Shown: positions 34,125 to 43,652, numbered from the stretch's first letter. The stretch is 64,000 bases of DNA from Phocaeicola barnesiae DSM 18169 = JCM 13652 (GCF_000374585.1 NZ_KB894643.1:460773-524772), one strand, 5' to 3'. Program-made: numbers and translations. Notes: generated by a model not told the origin, from the sequence alone.

Positions 34125-35015
34125 TTAGAATGGAGTCTGTTTTTCGGGCATGCTGACCTGTCTTTTCTCCCGGAACAGGTACAGGTTCCGCACGAATCCG
34201 ATGAGGAAATCGTGCGAATACAGGTGGCTTTTCAGATGATTGACCTTCGCCTGGCGGATGTCGCACAGGTAGCCGACGCGCAGGATGGCGCGCGAGACCG
34301 GAAAGTCCAGCGTCACCAGCTGCTGGAGTGAGGGCTGGTTATGCACCGAAGTGAATTTTACGTGTTGTCCACCGTTCTTCAGGACAAACAGCTCGTAATA
34401 AGACTCTCCGAACTCCGGCGAGAACATGGCTCCCAGCAACGGCAGATTGGCCTGGTAGCGTACGGTCATCGGATAGTTGCCCAGGTGGAACTTGTAGATG
34501 AGCATCCCCGAGGCGCCGATGTTTCCGTAGGCCTTGGCCTGAGCCGGGTTGTTGGAGTTGCGGCGGTTGTAGACCACGCCTCCGTTCAGGTCGATGTAGG
34601 GGCCCGCCAGCAGCTTCAGGTTTTCACGGAGAGCGAACTGATAGTGAAGGGCGTAGCTCCACGAAACCATGCCCGTGTACATCTCACCGTTCCGGGCCGG
34701 GTTCCGGGTCTTCGAGGCCATCACCTGCAGGAGGTGTTGGCCCGATACCTTCCCGTCCATCAGCCGGGTCATGCGCATCCCTTCGTGCATGAACCTCAGT
34801 TCGGGTCCCTTGTATTCCAGTGGGGTAAGATACGTCTCCAGCACGTTGTTGAATCCCGCGCCGAACAGGGTGCTCCGCAGGATGTACCGCCCTTCGGGGC
34901 TTTCCGTACCGGCTCCCGATGCGGGAACCGCCGAGGCGTACAGGCTGTCCTGCCGGGTCTGTGCGTGCAGGGACGTAACCAGTAGCAGCCATATAAGTAA
35001 AAGGGTATGTCGCAT
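34125..35015 (-). CDS. DUF3316-like secreted protein
   Basis: A 296-residue protein with a signal peptide (MRHTLLLIWLLLVTSLHAQ). The mature part has repeated amphipathic beta strands (YILRSTLFGAGFNNVLETYLTPLEY, VSWSYALHYQFALRENLKLLAGPYIDLNGG), suggesting an outer-membrane barrel of about ten to twelve strands. It resembles the Bacteroides DUF3316 family, function unknown. It starts 1 bp after the parC stop and ends 6 bp before the S41 gene, so the three are co-transcribed. Confidence 0.65.
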   Translation of the reverse strand: MRHTLLLIWLLLVTSLHAQTRQDSLYASAVPASGAGTESPEGRYILRSTLFGAGFNNVLETYLTPLEYKGPELRFMHEGMRMTRLMDGKVSGQHLLQVMASKTRNPARNGEMYTGMVSWSYALHYQFALRENLKLLAGPYIDLNGGVVYNRRNSNNPAQAKAYGNIGASGMLIYKFHLGNYPMTVRYQANLPLLGAMFSPEFGESYYELFVLKNGGQHVKFTSVHNQPSLQQLVTLDFPVSRAILRVGYLCDIRQAKVNHLKSHLYSHDFLIGFVRNLYLFREKRQVSMPEKQTPF

Positions 35016-35016
35016 A

Positions 35017-37659
35017 TCAGAACAGTTTCATTTGTCCGTCTTCTTCTTCCGGGTTTTCGGTTCCGTTGTCGGTCTCTTCGGTCACCTCCTCGGCTTCTTC
35101 GGCTACAGGCTCCGGCATCCGTACCGGTTCCAGTTCCTCTATCCGGTCCACCTGGAAGGTAGTCAGACGCTTTCCCTTCGCCTTGAAGCTCTTCACGCCG
35201 ATGAAGTCACTCGCCTCGACGATGAGCGGCTCGCGGAAACTGTCGTGCCCGCCGAATACGACCTGCAGCCGGGCATATACCTGGCAGGAGAGCAGAATCA
35301 GCCGGTTGTGCTTGTTCTCGCCCAGATAATTCTGCCGCTTGGCGGAATTCTCGAACGTGAAGCGTTTCAGGTACGGATAGTTCTGCTGGTCGGCGTCGTA
35401 CAGGGCGGCGGTCCAGACCTTGTCGGCATCGAACTTCTCGATAATCTGTATATCGGTGTCGTAGTGGTTGTTCAGGTCGAAGTCCGTGGTGTAGAACTCG
35501 CCGTTCTTGTGGACTATCAGGATGGTGTCGTCGCTCTGGAACTCGCCCAGGTACTGGCCCCGTCCGTCGTAGTTCAGGCGCAGCACATCGTGGTCGAACC
35601 ACACCTTCCGTCCGCCCAGGGTAGAGCCTCCGCGTTGTTTCAGGCTGATTTTATGCACGTCGAATTTCGTCAGCAGGTTTCCCATGGACTGGCGTCCCTT
35701 GATGTTGATGGAGCTGAAGTCCTTCTCGAACACCAGCTTCTTGATGCGCGGGTTCGGTCGGAGGGTCACCTTGATGACTTCAGCCTCGCCGTTCGGGTTG
35801 GCGGTGAAGTACACGATTTTCGAGCCCGGGTTCCCCTGGGTCACGTCGTATTCCCGGTCGCGTATCATCGAGGTGACGTTGAAGCGCTTGATGTAATGGA
35901 AGCCTTCCTTCCCGTCGCGGTAGATGACGTTGTAGATGGTGCGTTTGTCGTTCTTCTTGAACACGTTCACGTACAGGATGTTCTTGCCCACGAACAGCTT
36001 GTCGTTGATGCGGACAATCTTGTACTTGCCGTCCTTGTAGAAGATGATGACATCGTCGATGTCCGAGCAGTTGCACACATACTCGTCCTTCTTCAGGCCC
36101 GTACCGATGAAACCCTCCTCGCGGTTGATGTACAGCTTCTCGTTGGCTTCGGCCACCTTTGTGGCCACGATGGTATCGAAGCTGCGTATCTCGGTCCGTC
36201 GGGGGAAGTTCTTTCCGTACTTCTCCTTCAGTTTCCTGTACCAGTCGATGGTATATTCCGTGATGTGGGCCAGGTGGTCGTCTATCTCGGCGATTTCCGC
36301 CTTCAGCCTGGCGATGAACTCGTCGGCCTTGTCCTTGTTGAACTTCAGGATGCGTGCCATCTTGATTTCCATCAGCTTCAGGATGTCCTCCTTCGTCACC
36401 TCGCGTACGAATTGCGGGTAGAAGGGAGTGAGCCGTTCGTCGATGTGCTCGCAGGCGGCATCCATGTTCTCGGCCTGTTCGAATTCCTTGTCCTTGTAGA
36501 TGCGTTCTTCGATGAATATCTTCTCCAGCGAGGCGAAGTGCAGGGTCTCCAGGGCCTCGCCGCGCTGGATGTTCAGTTCCTGGCGGAGCAGCCCCAGGGT
36601 ATTGTCGACCGACTTCTTCAGTACCGCGCTCACCGAGAGGAAATGCGGCTTCTTGTTGTCGATGACACAGCAGTTGGGCGAGATGTTCACCTCGCAATCC
36701 GTAAAGGCATAGAGGGCGTCCAGCGTCTTGTCCGACGAGGTTCCCGGTGCCAGATGCACCAGAATCTCCACTTTTCCGGCCGTGTTGTCGTCCACCTTCC
36801 GCACCTTGATTTTTCCCTTTTCGATGGCCTTCAGGATAGAGTCTATCAGCGAAGAAGTCGTTTTTCCGTAAGGTATTTCGCTGATGCAAAGCGTCTTGTT
36901 GTCAATCTTCGAAATCTTGGCACGCACCCGTACCACGCCGCCCCGTTCGCCGTCGTTGTAGCGTGACACGTCGATGGAGCCTCCGGTCTGGAAATCCGGA
37001 TAGAGCTGGAACGGCTCGCCGTGCAGGTAAGCGATGGCGGCGTCGCACAGCTCGTTGAAGTTATGCGGCAGAATCTTCGAGGAGAGTCCCACGGCGATAC
37101 CCTCCACTCCCTGTGCCAGCAGCAGCGGGAATTTCACCGGAAGCGTGACCGGTTCCTTGTTGCGGCCGTCGTAGGAAGCCTGCCATTCGGTGGTTTTCGG
37201 ATTGAACACCACGTCGAGGGCGAATTTAGACAGACGGGCTTCGATGTAACGGGGAGCCGCCGCGCTGTCGCCCGTCAGGATGTTTCCCCAGTTCCCCTGG
37301 CAATCGATGAGCAGGTCCTTCTGTCCCAGCTGTACCAGCGCGTCGCCGATGGACGCGTCGCCGTGCGGGTGGAACTGCATGGTATGCCCCACGATGTTGG
37401 CCACCTTGTTGTAGCGTCCGTCGTCCAGCCGTTTCATGGAGTGCAGGATGCGTCGTTGTACCGGTTTCAGACCATCGTTGATGTGGGGCACGGCACGTTC
37501 CAGGATAACGTACGAAGCGTAGTCCAGAAACCAGTTCTGGTACATACCGCTCAGTTGGTGCTTCACCGCCTCGTCTTTCTGGTCGACCGGCTTATAGTCA
37601 GAATGTTCTTCTTTTTCAGGGATCGTATGTTCGTCTTTGTCAAATGTATCTTCGCTCAT
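35017..37659 (-). CDS. parC: DNA topoisomerase IV subunit A
   Basis: An 880-residue type IIA topoisomerase A subunit that, with ParE (not in the window), decatenates chromosomes. Breakage-reunion domain: LERAVPHINDGLKPVQRRIL, the quinolone region FHPHGDASIGDAL, and the active-site Tyr in APRYIEARLSK. The C-terminal half forms a beta-propeller. It is assigned as ParC rather than GyrA because it lacks the clear GyrA box and looks like Bacteroides ParC. The acidic tail ends EEEDGQMKLF. A -7 element lies at 37689-37696. Confidence 0.9.
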   Translation of the reverse strand: MSEDTFDKDEHTIPEKEEHSDYKPVDQKDEAVKHQLSGMYQNWFLDYASYVILERAVPHINDGLKPVQRRILHSMKRLDDGRYNKVANIVGHTMQFHPHGDASIGDALVQLGQKDLLIDCQGNWGNILTGDSAAAPRYIEARLSKFALDVVFNPKTTEWQASYDGRNKEPVTLPVKFPLLLAQGVEGIAVGLSSKILPHNFNELCDAAIAYLHGEPFQLYPDFQTGGSIDVSRYNDGERGGVVRVRAKISKIDNKTLCISEIPYGKTTSSLIDSILKAIEKGKIKVRKVDDNTAGKVEILVHLAPGTSSDKTLDALYAFTDCEVNISPNCCVIDNKKPHFLSVSAVLKKSVDNTLGLLRQELNIQRGEALETLHFASLEKIFIEERIYKDKEFEQAENMDAACEHIDERLTPFYPQFVREVTKEDILKLMEIKMARILKFNKDKADEFIARLKAEIAEIDDHLAHITEYTIDWYRKLKEKYGKNFPRRTEIRSFDTIVATKVAEANEKLYINREEGFIGTGLKKDEYVCNCSDIDDVIIFYKDGKYKIVRINDKLFVGKNILYVNVFKKNDKRTIYNVIYRDGKEGFHYIKRFNVTSMIRDREYDVTQGNPGSKIVYFTANPNGEAEVIKVTLRPNPRIKKLVFEKDFSSINIKGRQSMGNLLTKFDVHKISLKQRGGSTLGGRKVWFDHDVLRLNYDGRGQYLGEFQSDDTILIVHKNGEFYTTDFDLNNHYDTDIQIIEKFDADKVWTAALYDADQQNYPYLKRFTFENSAKRQNYLGENKHNRLILLSCQVYARLQVVFGGHDSFREPLIVEASDFIGVKSFKAKGKRLTTFQVDRIEELEPVRMPEPVAEEAEEVTEETDNGTENPEEEDGQMKLF

Positions 37660-37688
37660 AGATAGGGTTTAAGTGGAAAAACAACAGG

Positions 37689-37696
37689 CAAAGATA
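37689..37696 (-). promoter_or_regulatory. -7 element of parC
   Basis: Minus-strand TATCTTTG, ending 29 bp upstream of the ATG at 37659; no clear -33. Confidence 0.5.
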
Positions 37697-37836
37697 AGAA
37701 AAATCTGCGTGAATCTATTTTTTTCAGAAATAAACCCGTATAAATACCTATTTTAAAAATGTCTTCGGCTTCTTGTGTCTTACATATTTTACTTATGTAA
37801 AATGAATAGAATTGGGCTGATAAGTCGTACCCCAAA

Positions 37837-37926
37837 AAACGAACGTTCGTTTCGAACAAAACATGAGCATGTTTTCATCCACACGTCCGTTCGTTTTTAA
37901 GCAAACGTCCGTTCGTTTTTGAGGCC
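37837..37926 (+). repeat. 22-bp-period intergenic repeat array, locus 2
   Basis: Units at 37839, 37861, 37883 and 37905, exactly 22 bp apart. The last two share the core ACGTCCGTTCGTTTTT; the second is degenerate (ACATGAGCATGTTTT); the first is part of the perfect palindrome AAACGAACGTTCGTTT (37837-37852). Located between the parC promoter side and the end of the second MATE gene. Confidence 0.85.
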
Positions 37927-37937
37927 CCCTCCGTTTC

Positions 37938-39284
37938 TTATCCTTGCCTTTTCATCTCGTTCAGCACAGGGATGGTGAGCGGGATGGCCAGCAGGAACGA
38001 GCAGAGGTCGGACACGGCTTGACACATCTCTACGCCCTGAAGCCCCAGGTAAACCGGGAGAATCAGGATGAGGGGAATGAAGAAAAGGCCCTGACGGGCA
38101 GAAGAAAGGATGACCGCACGTACCGGCTTGCGGATGGTCTGCAACATCATGTTGCACAGGATGACCCACACCCCCAAGGGAAGCGTGATGAGCTGCCACC
38201 GCAAGGCCCGTGTACCGGTCTCGATGACGTGGATGTCATCGCGGAACCACGACACGACTTCGGGCGCGTAGATGTAGCCCACGATGGAACAAATGGCCAG
38301 AAAGACCACGCCCAACTTGATGCAGAAAAAGAAGCCGGCACGTACCCGCTTGTAGAGCCTGGCACCGTAATTGAATCCGCACACCGGTTGGAACCCTTGT
38401 CCGAAACCGATGACGAACGAGTTGATGAACATGCAGATACGGGTGACGATGGACATGCCCGCGATGGCGGCGTCGCCGTAGGCCCCGGCCGATACGTTCA
38501 GCAGGATAGTGGCCACACTGGCCAGTCCCTGCCGGAGGATGGAAGGACTTCCGCCGTAGACGATTTCCTTCAGGAAAGCAGGCTTGGGGGTAAAGTTCCG
38601 GTAATGGATGCGGATGTTCTCTCCCTTGCGATCCATCAGAATCAGCACCAGGAAGCTGCATATCTGGCTGACAAGGGTAGACCAGGCGGCTCCGGCGATA
38701 CCCATGTCGAAGACGAAAATCAGCAACGGGTCGAGCCCGATATTCAGTACGGCGCCTATGGTGATGCCGATCATGGCATATACGGCATTCCCCTGGAAAC
38801 GCATCTGGTTGTTCAGTACCAGCGAAGAGGTCATGAACGGCGCTCCCAGCAGCACGATTCCCAGGTAGGATTCGGCGTAGGGGAGGATGGTTTCGGTAGA
38901 CCCCAGCAACTGGCAGATGGGGGTCAGGAAGAGCAGCCCCAGTGTGGTGATGAATACGCCGCAGATAAAGGCGCAGAAGAATCCGGTAGAAGCCATCTTC
39001 TCGGCACTCTCGTAATCGCGGGCTCCCAGCCGCCGGGAAATGAAATTTCCGGATCCGTGTCCGAAGAAGAACCCGATGGCCTGGATGATGGCCATGACGG
39101 AGAAGGAAATACCTACGGCGGCCGTAGACTGGGTGTTGATCTGACCTACGAAATAGGTGTCGGCCATGACGTAGAACGAGGTGACGAGCATGCTGATGAT
39201 GGTCGGTACCGCCAGCGAGCAGATGAGGCGGGGTACCGGCATGGTAGTCATAAGGGTGTATTTATCTGTGCCGGATTGGTTCAT
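37938..39284 (-). CDS. MATE-family efflux transporter
   Basis: A 448-residue twelve-helix MATE protein with YFVGQINTQSTAAVGISFSV in the first half, ISRRLGARDYESAEKMAS after helix 2, and FGQGFQPVCGFNYGARLYKR in the second. It probably exports a drug or metabolite against Na+ or H+. The frame begins at 39311, but ATG 39284 (MNQSGTDKYTLMTTMPVPRL) gives the usual length. It differs considerably from the first MATE protein at 21112, so the two are not recent duplicates. Confidence 0.92.
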   Translation of the reverse strand: MNQSGTDKYTLMTTMPVPRLICSLAVPTIISMLVTSFYVMADTYFVGQINTQSTAAVGISFSVMAIIQAIGFFFGHGSGNFISRRLGARDYESAEKMASTGFFCAFICGVFITTLGLLFLTPICQLLGSTETILPYAESYLGIVLLGAPFMTSSLVLNNQMRFQGNAVYAMIGITIGAVLNIGLDPLLIFVFDMGIAGAAWSTLVSQICSFLVLILMDRKGENIRIHYRNFTPKPAFLKEIVYGGSPSILRQGLASVATILLNVSAGAYGDAAIAGMSIVTRICMFINSFVIGFGQGFQPVCGFNYGARLYKRVRAGFFFCIKLGVVFLAICSIVGYIYAPEVVSWFRDDIHVIETGTRALRWQLITLPLGVWVILCNMMLQTIRKPVRAVILSSARQGLFFIPLILILPVYLGLQGVEMCQAVSDLCSFLLAIPLTIPVLNEMKRQG

Positions 39285-39500
39285 TACGTTGAAGATTAGT
39301 GGGATATTCAAAAATCGGCGTGAAATTACAGAAAATATTCCAATGCCGGGGGGAAGCGTTCCGAACTTTAATCAAATTTTACAGAAGGACCGGCACGGAA
39401 AGACGCCCGTCGCTCTCTTTTCAGGCACGATTTCGGAGAAATGCGGCGAATACATAAGATAAATTAATAGACCAATCGTTCTTTTTTAGGGATAAAGCTG

Positions 39501-39508
39501 TATCTTTG
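39501..39508 (+). promoter_or_regulatory. -7 element of glyS
   Basis: TATCTTTG, 54 bp before the ATG, preceded by a T-run about 15 bp upstream; -33 not clear. Confidence 0.5.
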
Positions 39509-39562
39509 TGCCCTATTATAGAAGGTAGATAACAACAAAAAATCCAACAAATAACTAGAAAA

Positions 39563-41107
39563 ATGGCACAAGAAGACGTTTTCAAGAAACTTGTTTCACA
39601 CTGTAAAGAGTATGGTTTTGTATTCCCGTCAAGTGAAATCTATGACGGACTGGGTGCCGTATACGATTACGGACAGATGGGTGTGGAACTGAAAAACAAT
39701 ATCAAACAGTACTGGTGGCAGAGCATGGTGCTCCTGCACGAGAACATCGTAGGCATCGACTCGGCTATCTTCATGCACCCTACCATCTGGAAGGCTTCCG
39801 GACACGTAGACGCGTTCAACGACCCGTTGATTGACAACCGTGACTCGAAGAAACGCTACCGTGCCGACGTACTGATTGAAGACCAGATTGCCAAGTACGA
39901 CGAAAAAATCAATAAGGAAGTAGCCAAGGCCGCCAAGAAATTCGGCGACGCCTTCGACGAGGTTCAGTTCCGTAGCACCAACGCCCGTGTACTGGAACAC
40001 CAGGCTAAGCGTGACGCGTTGCACGAACGCTACTCGAAAGCCATGAACGCCGGTCCGGACCTGAACGAACTCCGTCAGATCATCCTGGACGAAGAAATTG
40101 TCTGCCCGATTTCGGGTACCAAGAACTGGACCGAAGTCCGTCAGTTCAACCTGATGTTCTCTACGGAAATGGGTTCTACTTCGGAAGGTTCCATGAAGGT
40201 ATACCTCCGTCCGGAAACCGCTCAGGGTATCTTCGTGAACTACCTGAACGTACAGAAGACCGGCCGTATGAAGGTGCCTTTCGGTATCGCACAGATTGGT
40301 AAGGCGTTCCGTAACGAAATCGTGGCCCGCCAGTTCATCTTCCGCATGCGTGAGTTCGAACAGATGGAAATGCAGTTCTTCGTAAAACCGGGAACTGAAC
40401 TCGAATGGTTCCAGAAATGGAAAGAAACCCGTCTGAAATGGCACAAGGCACTGGGCTTCGGTGACGACCATTACCGCTATCACGACCACGAGAAACTGGC
40501 TCACTACGCCAATGCCGCTACCGACATCGAGTTCCTGATGCCGTTCGGTTTCAAGGAAGTAGAAGGTATCCATAGCCGTACCAACTTCGACCTGAGCCAG
40601 CATGAGAAATATTCCGGCAAGAGCATCAAGTATTTCGATCCGGAAATCAACGAAAGCTACACTCCGTACGTCATCGAGACTTCTATTGGTGTAGACCGTA
40701 TGTTCCTGAGCGTAATGAGCGCCGCCTACCATGAAGAGACACTGGAAAACGGCGAAACCCGCGTAGTGCTGAAACTTCCTGCTGCTCTGGCTCCGGTGAA
40801 ACTGGCTATCATGCCGCTGGTGAAAAAAGACGGTCTGCCTGAAAAGGCCCGCGAAATCATGGACGACCTGAAGTTCCACTTCCATTGCCAGTACGATGAA
40901 AAGGATTCTATCGGTAAGCGTTACCGCCGTCAGGATGCCATCGGTACTCCGTACTGTATCACCATCGACCACCAGACCTTGGAAGACAACTGCGTAACCC
41001 TGCGTAACCGTGACACCATGGAACAGGAACGTGTGGCTATCTCAGAGTTGAATAACATCATTGCCGACAAGGTAAGCATTACCAGTCTGCTGAAAACATT
41101 GCAGTAA
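39563..41107 (+). CDS. glyS: Glycyl-tRNA synthetase (dimeric class II type)
   Basis: A 514-residue single-chain GlyRS that charges tRNA-Gly. The N-terminus VFKKLVSHCKEYGFVFPSSE and catalytic core with motif 2 (FRNEIVARQFIFRMREFEQME) and motif 3 (ETSIGVDRMFLSVMSAAY) are in order, followed by an anticodon-binding domain (about 400-514). A CP-type insertion at about 110-165 is helical. Followed by an FKBP gene 6 bp downstream, so both are probably one transcript. Confidence 0.96.
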   Translation: MAQEDVFKKLVSHCKEYGFVFPSSEIYDGLGAVYDYGQMGVELKNNIKQYWWQSMVLLHENIVGIDSAIFMHPTIWKASGHVDAFNDPLIDNRDSKKRYRADVLIEDQIAKYDEKINKEVAKAAKKFGDAFDEVQFRSTNARVLEHQAKRDALHERYSKAMNAGPDLNELRQIILDEEIVCPISGTKNWTEVRQFNLMFSTEMGSTSEGSMKVYLRPETAQGIFVNYLNVQKTGRMKVPFGIAQIGKAFRNEIVARQFIFRMREFEQMEMQFFVKPGTELEWFQKWKETRLKWHKALGFGDDHYRYHDHEKLAHYANAATDIEFLMPFGFKEVEGIHSRTNFDLSQHEKYSGKSIKYFDPEINESYTPYVIETSIGVDRMFLSVMSAAYHEETLENGETRVVLKLPAALAPVKLAIMPLVKKDGLPEKAREIMDDLKFHFHCQYDEKDSIGKRYRRQDAIGTPYCITIDHQTLEDNCVTLRNRDTMEQERVAISELNNIIADKVSITSLLKTLQ

Positions 41108-41113
41108 TAATAT

Positions 41114-41770
41114 ATGAGTAAACAGATTCTTTGGCTGGTTGCCCTCCTGCTCACTTTCTCTGTCGGGTTCAGCTCCTGCGCGGAAGACACGCCCACGGCC
41201 GACCCGTATGAAAACTGGCAGGCACGCAACGAGCATTACATCGATTCGATAGCGGCCGTAGCTACTACCAACGCTTCCGGAAACTGGGAACGCGTGTTGA
41301 ACTACAAGCTTCAGTCCCAGAATCAGGGGACTAGCCTAGGGGGAGACTTTGACGTGAACCAGTATGTCTATATGGAAGTGCTGGAACCGGCGGAGGAAGG
41401 CGGTATCGCTCCTCTGTTTACGGATAGCGTATCGGTCTATTACCGGAGAGAACTTATCAACGGTGAAGTCTTCGACCAAAGCTATACGGGCGACCTGGAT
41501 ACAGAGGTGCATGAACCGACGACGTTCGCCTTACAGGCTACAACGACCAACGGTCTGACCGACGGACTGATTGTCGGTTGGGTAACGGCTTTGCAACAAA
41601 TGAAAGAAGGTATGCGGGTCCGTCTGTATATCCCGGCCAATTTGGGCTATGGCTCACAAAGCAAGACTTCCATTCCGGCATACTCTACGCTGATATTCGA
41701 CCTGAAACTGGAGAAGGTGATTCACCCGATAGGACCTGACGACCGTAGCCGGGCGCTACAGGAAGAATAG
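41114..41770 (+). CDS. FKBP-type peptidyl-prolyl isomerase lipoprotein
   Basis: A 218-residue lipoprotein (lipobox FSSC, Cys at about 22) with a short helical N-terminal segment and a C-terminal FKBP domain: VSVYYRRELINGEVFDQSY, VGWVTALQQMKEGMRVRLYI, NLGYGSQ and IPAYSTLIFDLKLEKV. It isomerises prolyl bonds in the periplasm or at the outer membrane. FKBP active-site aromatic positions are partly conserved. It follows glyS by 6 bp and precedes a strong terminator. Confidence 0.9.
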   Translation: MSKQILWLVALLLTFSVGFSSCAEDTPTADPYENWQARNEHYIDSIAAVATTNASGNWERVLNYKLQSQNQGTSLGGDFDVNQYVYMEVLEPAEEGGIAPLFTDSVSVYYRRELINGEVFDQSYTGDLDTEVHEPTTFALQATTTNGLTDGLIVGWVTALQQMKEGMRVRLYIPANLGYGSQSKTSIPAYSTLIFDLKLEKVIHPIGPDDRSRALQEE

Positions 41771-41800
41771 AATTTTTCTTTGCGAAGCAAAATAAGCTGG

Positions 41801-41863
41801 CTCCGGATGCCGGTGAAAATCTTTCTACATCAGAGAGTTTCCACCGGTTCCGGAGTTTTTTTT
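41801..41863 (+). terminator. Terminator of glyS-FKBP
   Basis: Long stem CTCCGG...CCGGTGAAA with TTTCCACCGG...CCGGAG, followed by eight T's. Confidence 0.88.
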
Positions 41864-41884
41864 GTGTCTGTTTTTCCCGATTCT

Positions 41885-41916
41885 TTTGTCGGTTTGTCCG
41901 ATATGTCCTATCTTTG
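41885..41916 (+). promoter_or_regulatory. Promoter of the Cys/His-rich protein and metal-efflux genes
   Basis: TTTG at 41885-41888, 20 bp spacer, TATCTTTG at 41909-41916. Start is about 22 bp before the TTG codon at 41939. Confidence 0.65.
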
Positions 41917-41938
41917 CGGAAATTAAAACGAAACGGAA

Positions 41939-42361
41939 TTGGGACGTATCTTTCAGACATACTGCTTGTTGGTAGCCAGCATCCTGATGTTGGCCGTAGC
42001 GGTTTTTCCCCATCACCATCATGCGGAACGTCTGTGTCTGAAGTCTGATTGGTGTACCTGTACGTCCGATGCTTCCTGCGAGGGGCATTGTACACATTCC
42101 CCCAATACAGATAATCACGAGTGTACGATTTCGTGCGCCACCCATTTCGCATTCGGTCATCAGCAACTCTCGCGTTCCGATGTTTCTCCTGATTTTACCT
42201 TTTCTTTTCTGATTTATCCGATGTTGAGTCTGCTGGAATATTTTCAGACAGGCGTTATTCGAATCGGTAATTCTGATTCCATTTATATAGAAAAGCTGCA
42301 CAGCCGTCAGTGGATGGCTGCATGGGGGCTTCGTGCGCCTCCTGTTTTCCTTCGCTCTTGA
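41939..42361 (+). CDS. Small Cys/His-rich secreted protein (DUF6769-like)
   Basis: A 140-residue protein with an N-terminal hydrophobic helix (about 5-23) ending FPHHHHAERLC, then a cluster of eight Cys and several His within 45 residues (CTCTSDASCEGHCTHS and HECTISCATHFAFGH). This pattern suggests metal binding. A second hydrophobic stretch lies at about 85-100. The start is TTG at 41939, right after a good promoter; no ATG gives the signal helix. It precedes a metal-type RND operon and probably acts in the same system. The family name is a resemblance only. Confidence 0.6.
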   Translation: MGRIFQTYCLLVASILMLAVAVFPHHHHAERLCLKSDWCTCTSDASCEGHCTHSPNTDNHECTISCATHFAFGHQQLSRSDVSPDFTFSFLIYPMLSLLEYFQTGVIRIGNSDSIYIEKLHSRQWMAAWGLRAPPVFLRS

Positions 42362-42365
42362 AAAA

Positions 42366-42414
42366 CAACCAGGTTACGAATGCCGTCGGGCATCGGATGA
42401 AAGAAACCTGGTTG
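42366..42414 (+). promoter_or_regulatory. Hairpin between the Cys-rich gene and the adaptor gene
   Basis: Ten-base stem CAACCAGGTT / AACCTGGTTG (42366-42375, 42405-42414) enclosing an ATGCC/GGCAT pair, with no T-run. It may be a weak terminator or a processing site. A -7-like TAATTTTG follows at 42429-42436, so the RND genes may have their own promoter. Confidence 0.4.
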
Positions 42415-42464
42415 CAGGGTTAGTTCATTAATTTTGTCACGAAGGAAAACTTTTATTATCAACC

Positions 42465-43652
42465 ATGAAGAAATTTTTTATAGGAGGAGCCTTGTTGCTG
42501 TTTATACTAGGCTCTTGTAACAGCCACGCCGGACACAATCACGACCATGAGGCAGAAGGTCACGACCACGAAGCGGAAGCACCGCACGGACACGATGAAC
42601 ATGAACACGGAAATGAACCGGCCGGACATTCCGATGAAATCAGCCTGCCGGCCGCCAAGGCGAAGGCCGCCGGGGTGGTGGCCGAAACGGTCAATCCGGC
42701 TCCGTTCCGCCAGGTGATTCCGGTGAGCGGACAGATTCTGGCGGCTCAGGGCGACGACGCTACGGTGGTGGCCACCGCTTCCGGAGTGGTATCTTTCGCA
42801 CGGAAGCTGACGGAAGGGATGCAGGTAGGGAAAGGAACCGCCCTGGTTTATCTGACCGGCGAACACCTGCAGGAAGGCGACCCTGCCCGGAAAGCCGAAA
42901 TCGCCTATCGTGCGGCCAAGGAAGAGTATGAACGTGCCGCCAAGCTGGTGGACCGCCAGATTGTATCGCAAAAGGAATTCAATGCCATCCGCGAAGCGTA
43001 CGAGAACGCGCGGATAGCTTACGAGGCCCTGACACCCGGCGGCGCCGGCAAGGGAACGGCGGTGACCGCTCCGATGGGCGGATACCTGAAGAATTGCCTG
43101 GTGAAGGAGGGCGACTACGTGAGTGTGGGGCAACCGCTGATGAGTATCACCCAGAACCGCCGTCTCCAGCTGAAGGCAGAGGTGTCCGAACGCTATTACT
43201 CGGCGCTGAAGCAGGTAACTTCGGCCAACTTCAAGACCCCGTATGACAACCGGGTATACGAACTGGAACAACTGAAGGGCCGGTTGCTTTCTTACGGAAA
43301 GACCTCAGGCGACACTTCGTTCTACCTGCCGGTAGTCTTCGAATTCGATAATTGCGGCGACATGGTGCCGGGGTCTTTTGTAGAGGTCTATCTGCTGGGA
43401 ACCCCACGTACCGGCGTCATCAGCCTGCCCTGGTCGGCCATTACCGAAGAGCAGGGGCTGAACTTCGTTTACCTGCAACTGGACGCCGATTGCTACCGGA
43501 AGCAGGAAGTGAAGCTGGGGGCTTCGGACGGTAGCCGTGTGGAGATCCTGTCCGGCCTGAAGGGAGGCGAGAAAGTCGTCACCCAGGGAGCCGTCCATGT
43601 GAAACTGGCTTCTGCCAGCAACGCTATCCCGGCGCATACCCATCAACATTAA
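42465..43652 (+). CDS. RND periplasmic adaptor lipoprotein, heavy-metal type
   Basis: A 395-residue membrane-fusion protein of a CusB/CzcB-type pump. After the lipobox LGSC (Cys about 18), residues 20-57 are an exceptional His/Asp/Glu tract (SHAGHNHDHEAEGHDHEAEA and onward) that probably binds divalent metal. The alpha-helical hairpin lies at about 140-185, barrel-sandwich parts flank it, and the C-terminal HIPAHTHQ-like tail adds more His. It bridges the inner-membrane pump and the outer-membrane channel encoded just downstream. Confidence 0.92.
   Translation: MKKFFIGGALLLFILGSCNSHAGHNHDHEAEGHDHEAEAPHGHDEHEHGNEPAGHSDEISLPAAKAKAAGVVAETVNPAPFRQVIPVSGQILAAQGDDATVVATASGVVSFARKLTEGMQVGKGTALVYLTGEHLQEGDPARKAEIAYRAAKEEYERAAKLVDRQIVSQKEFNAIREAYENARIAYEALTPGGAGKGTAVTAPMGGYLKNCLVKEGDYVSVGQPLMSITQNRRLQLKAEVSERYYSALKQVTSANFKTPYDNRVYELEQLKGRLLSYGKTSGDTSFYLPVVFEFDNCGDMVPGSFVEVYLLGTPRTGVISLPWSAITEEQGLNFVYLQLDADCYRKQEVKLGASDGSRVEILSGLKGGEKVVTQGAVHVKLASASNAIPAHTHQH

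Noticed and set aside
34669-36966. A 765-codon frame antisense to parC
   Set aside because: It covers the C-terminal half of a clearly conserved topoisomerase and gives a Val/Leu/His-rich product without any motif.
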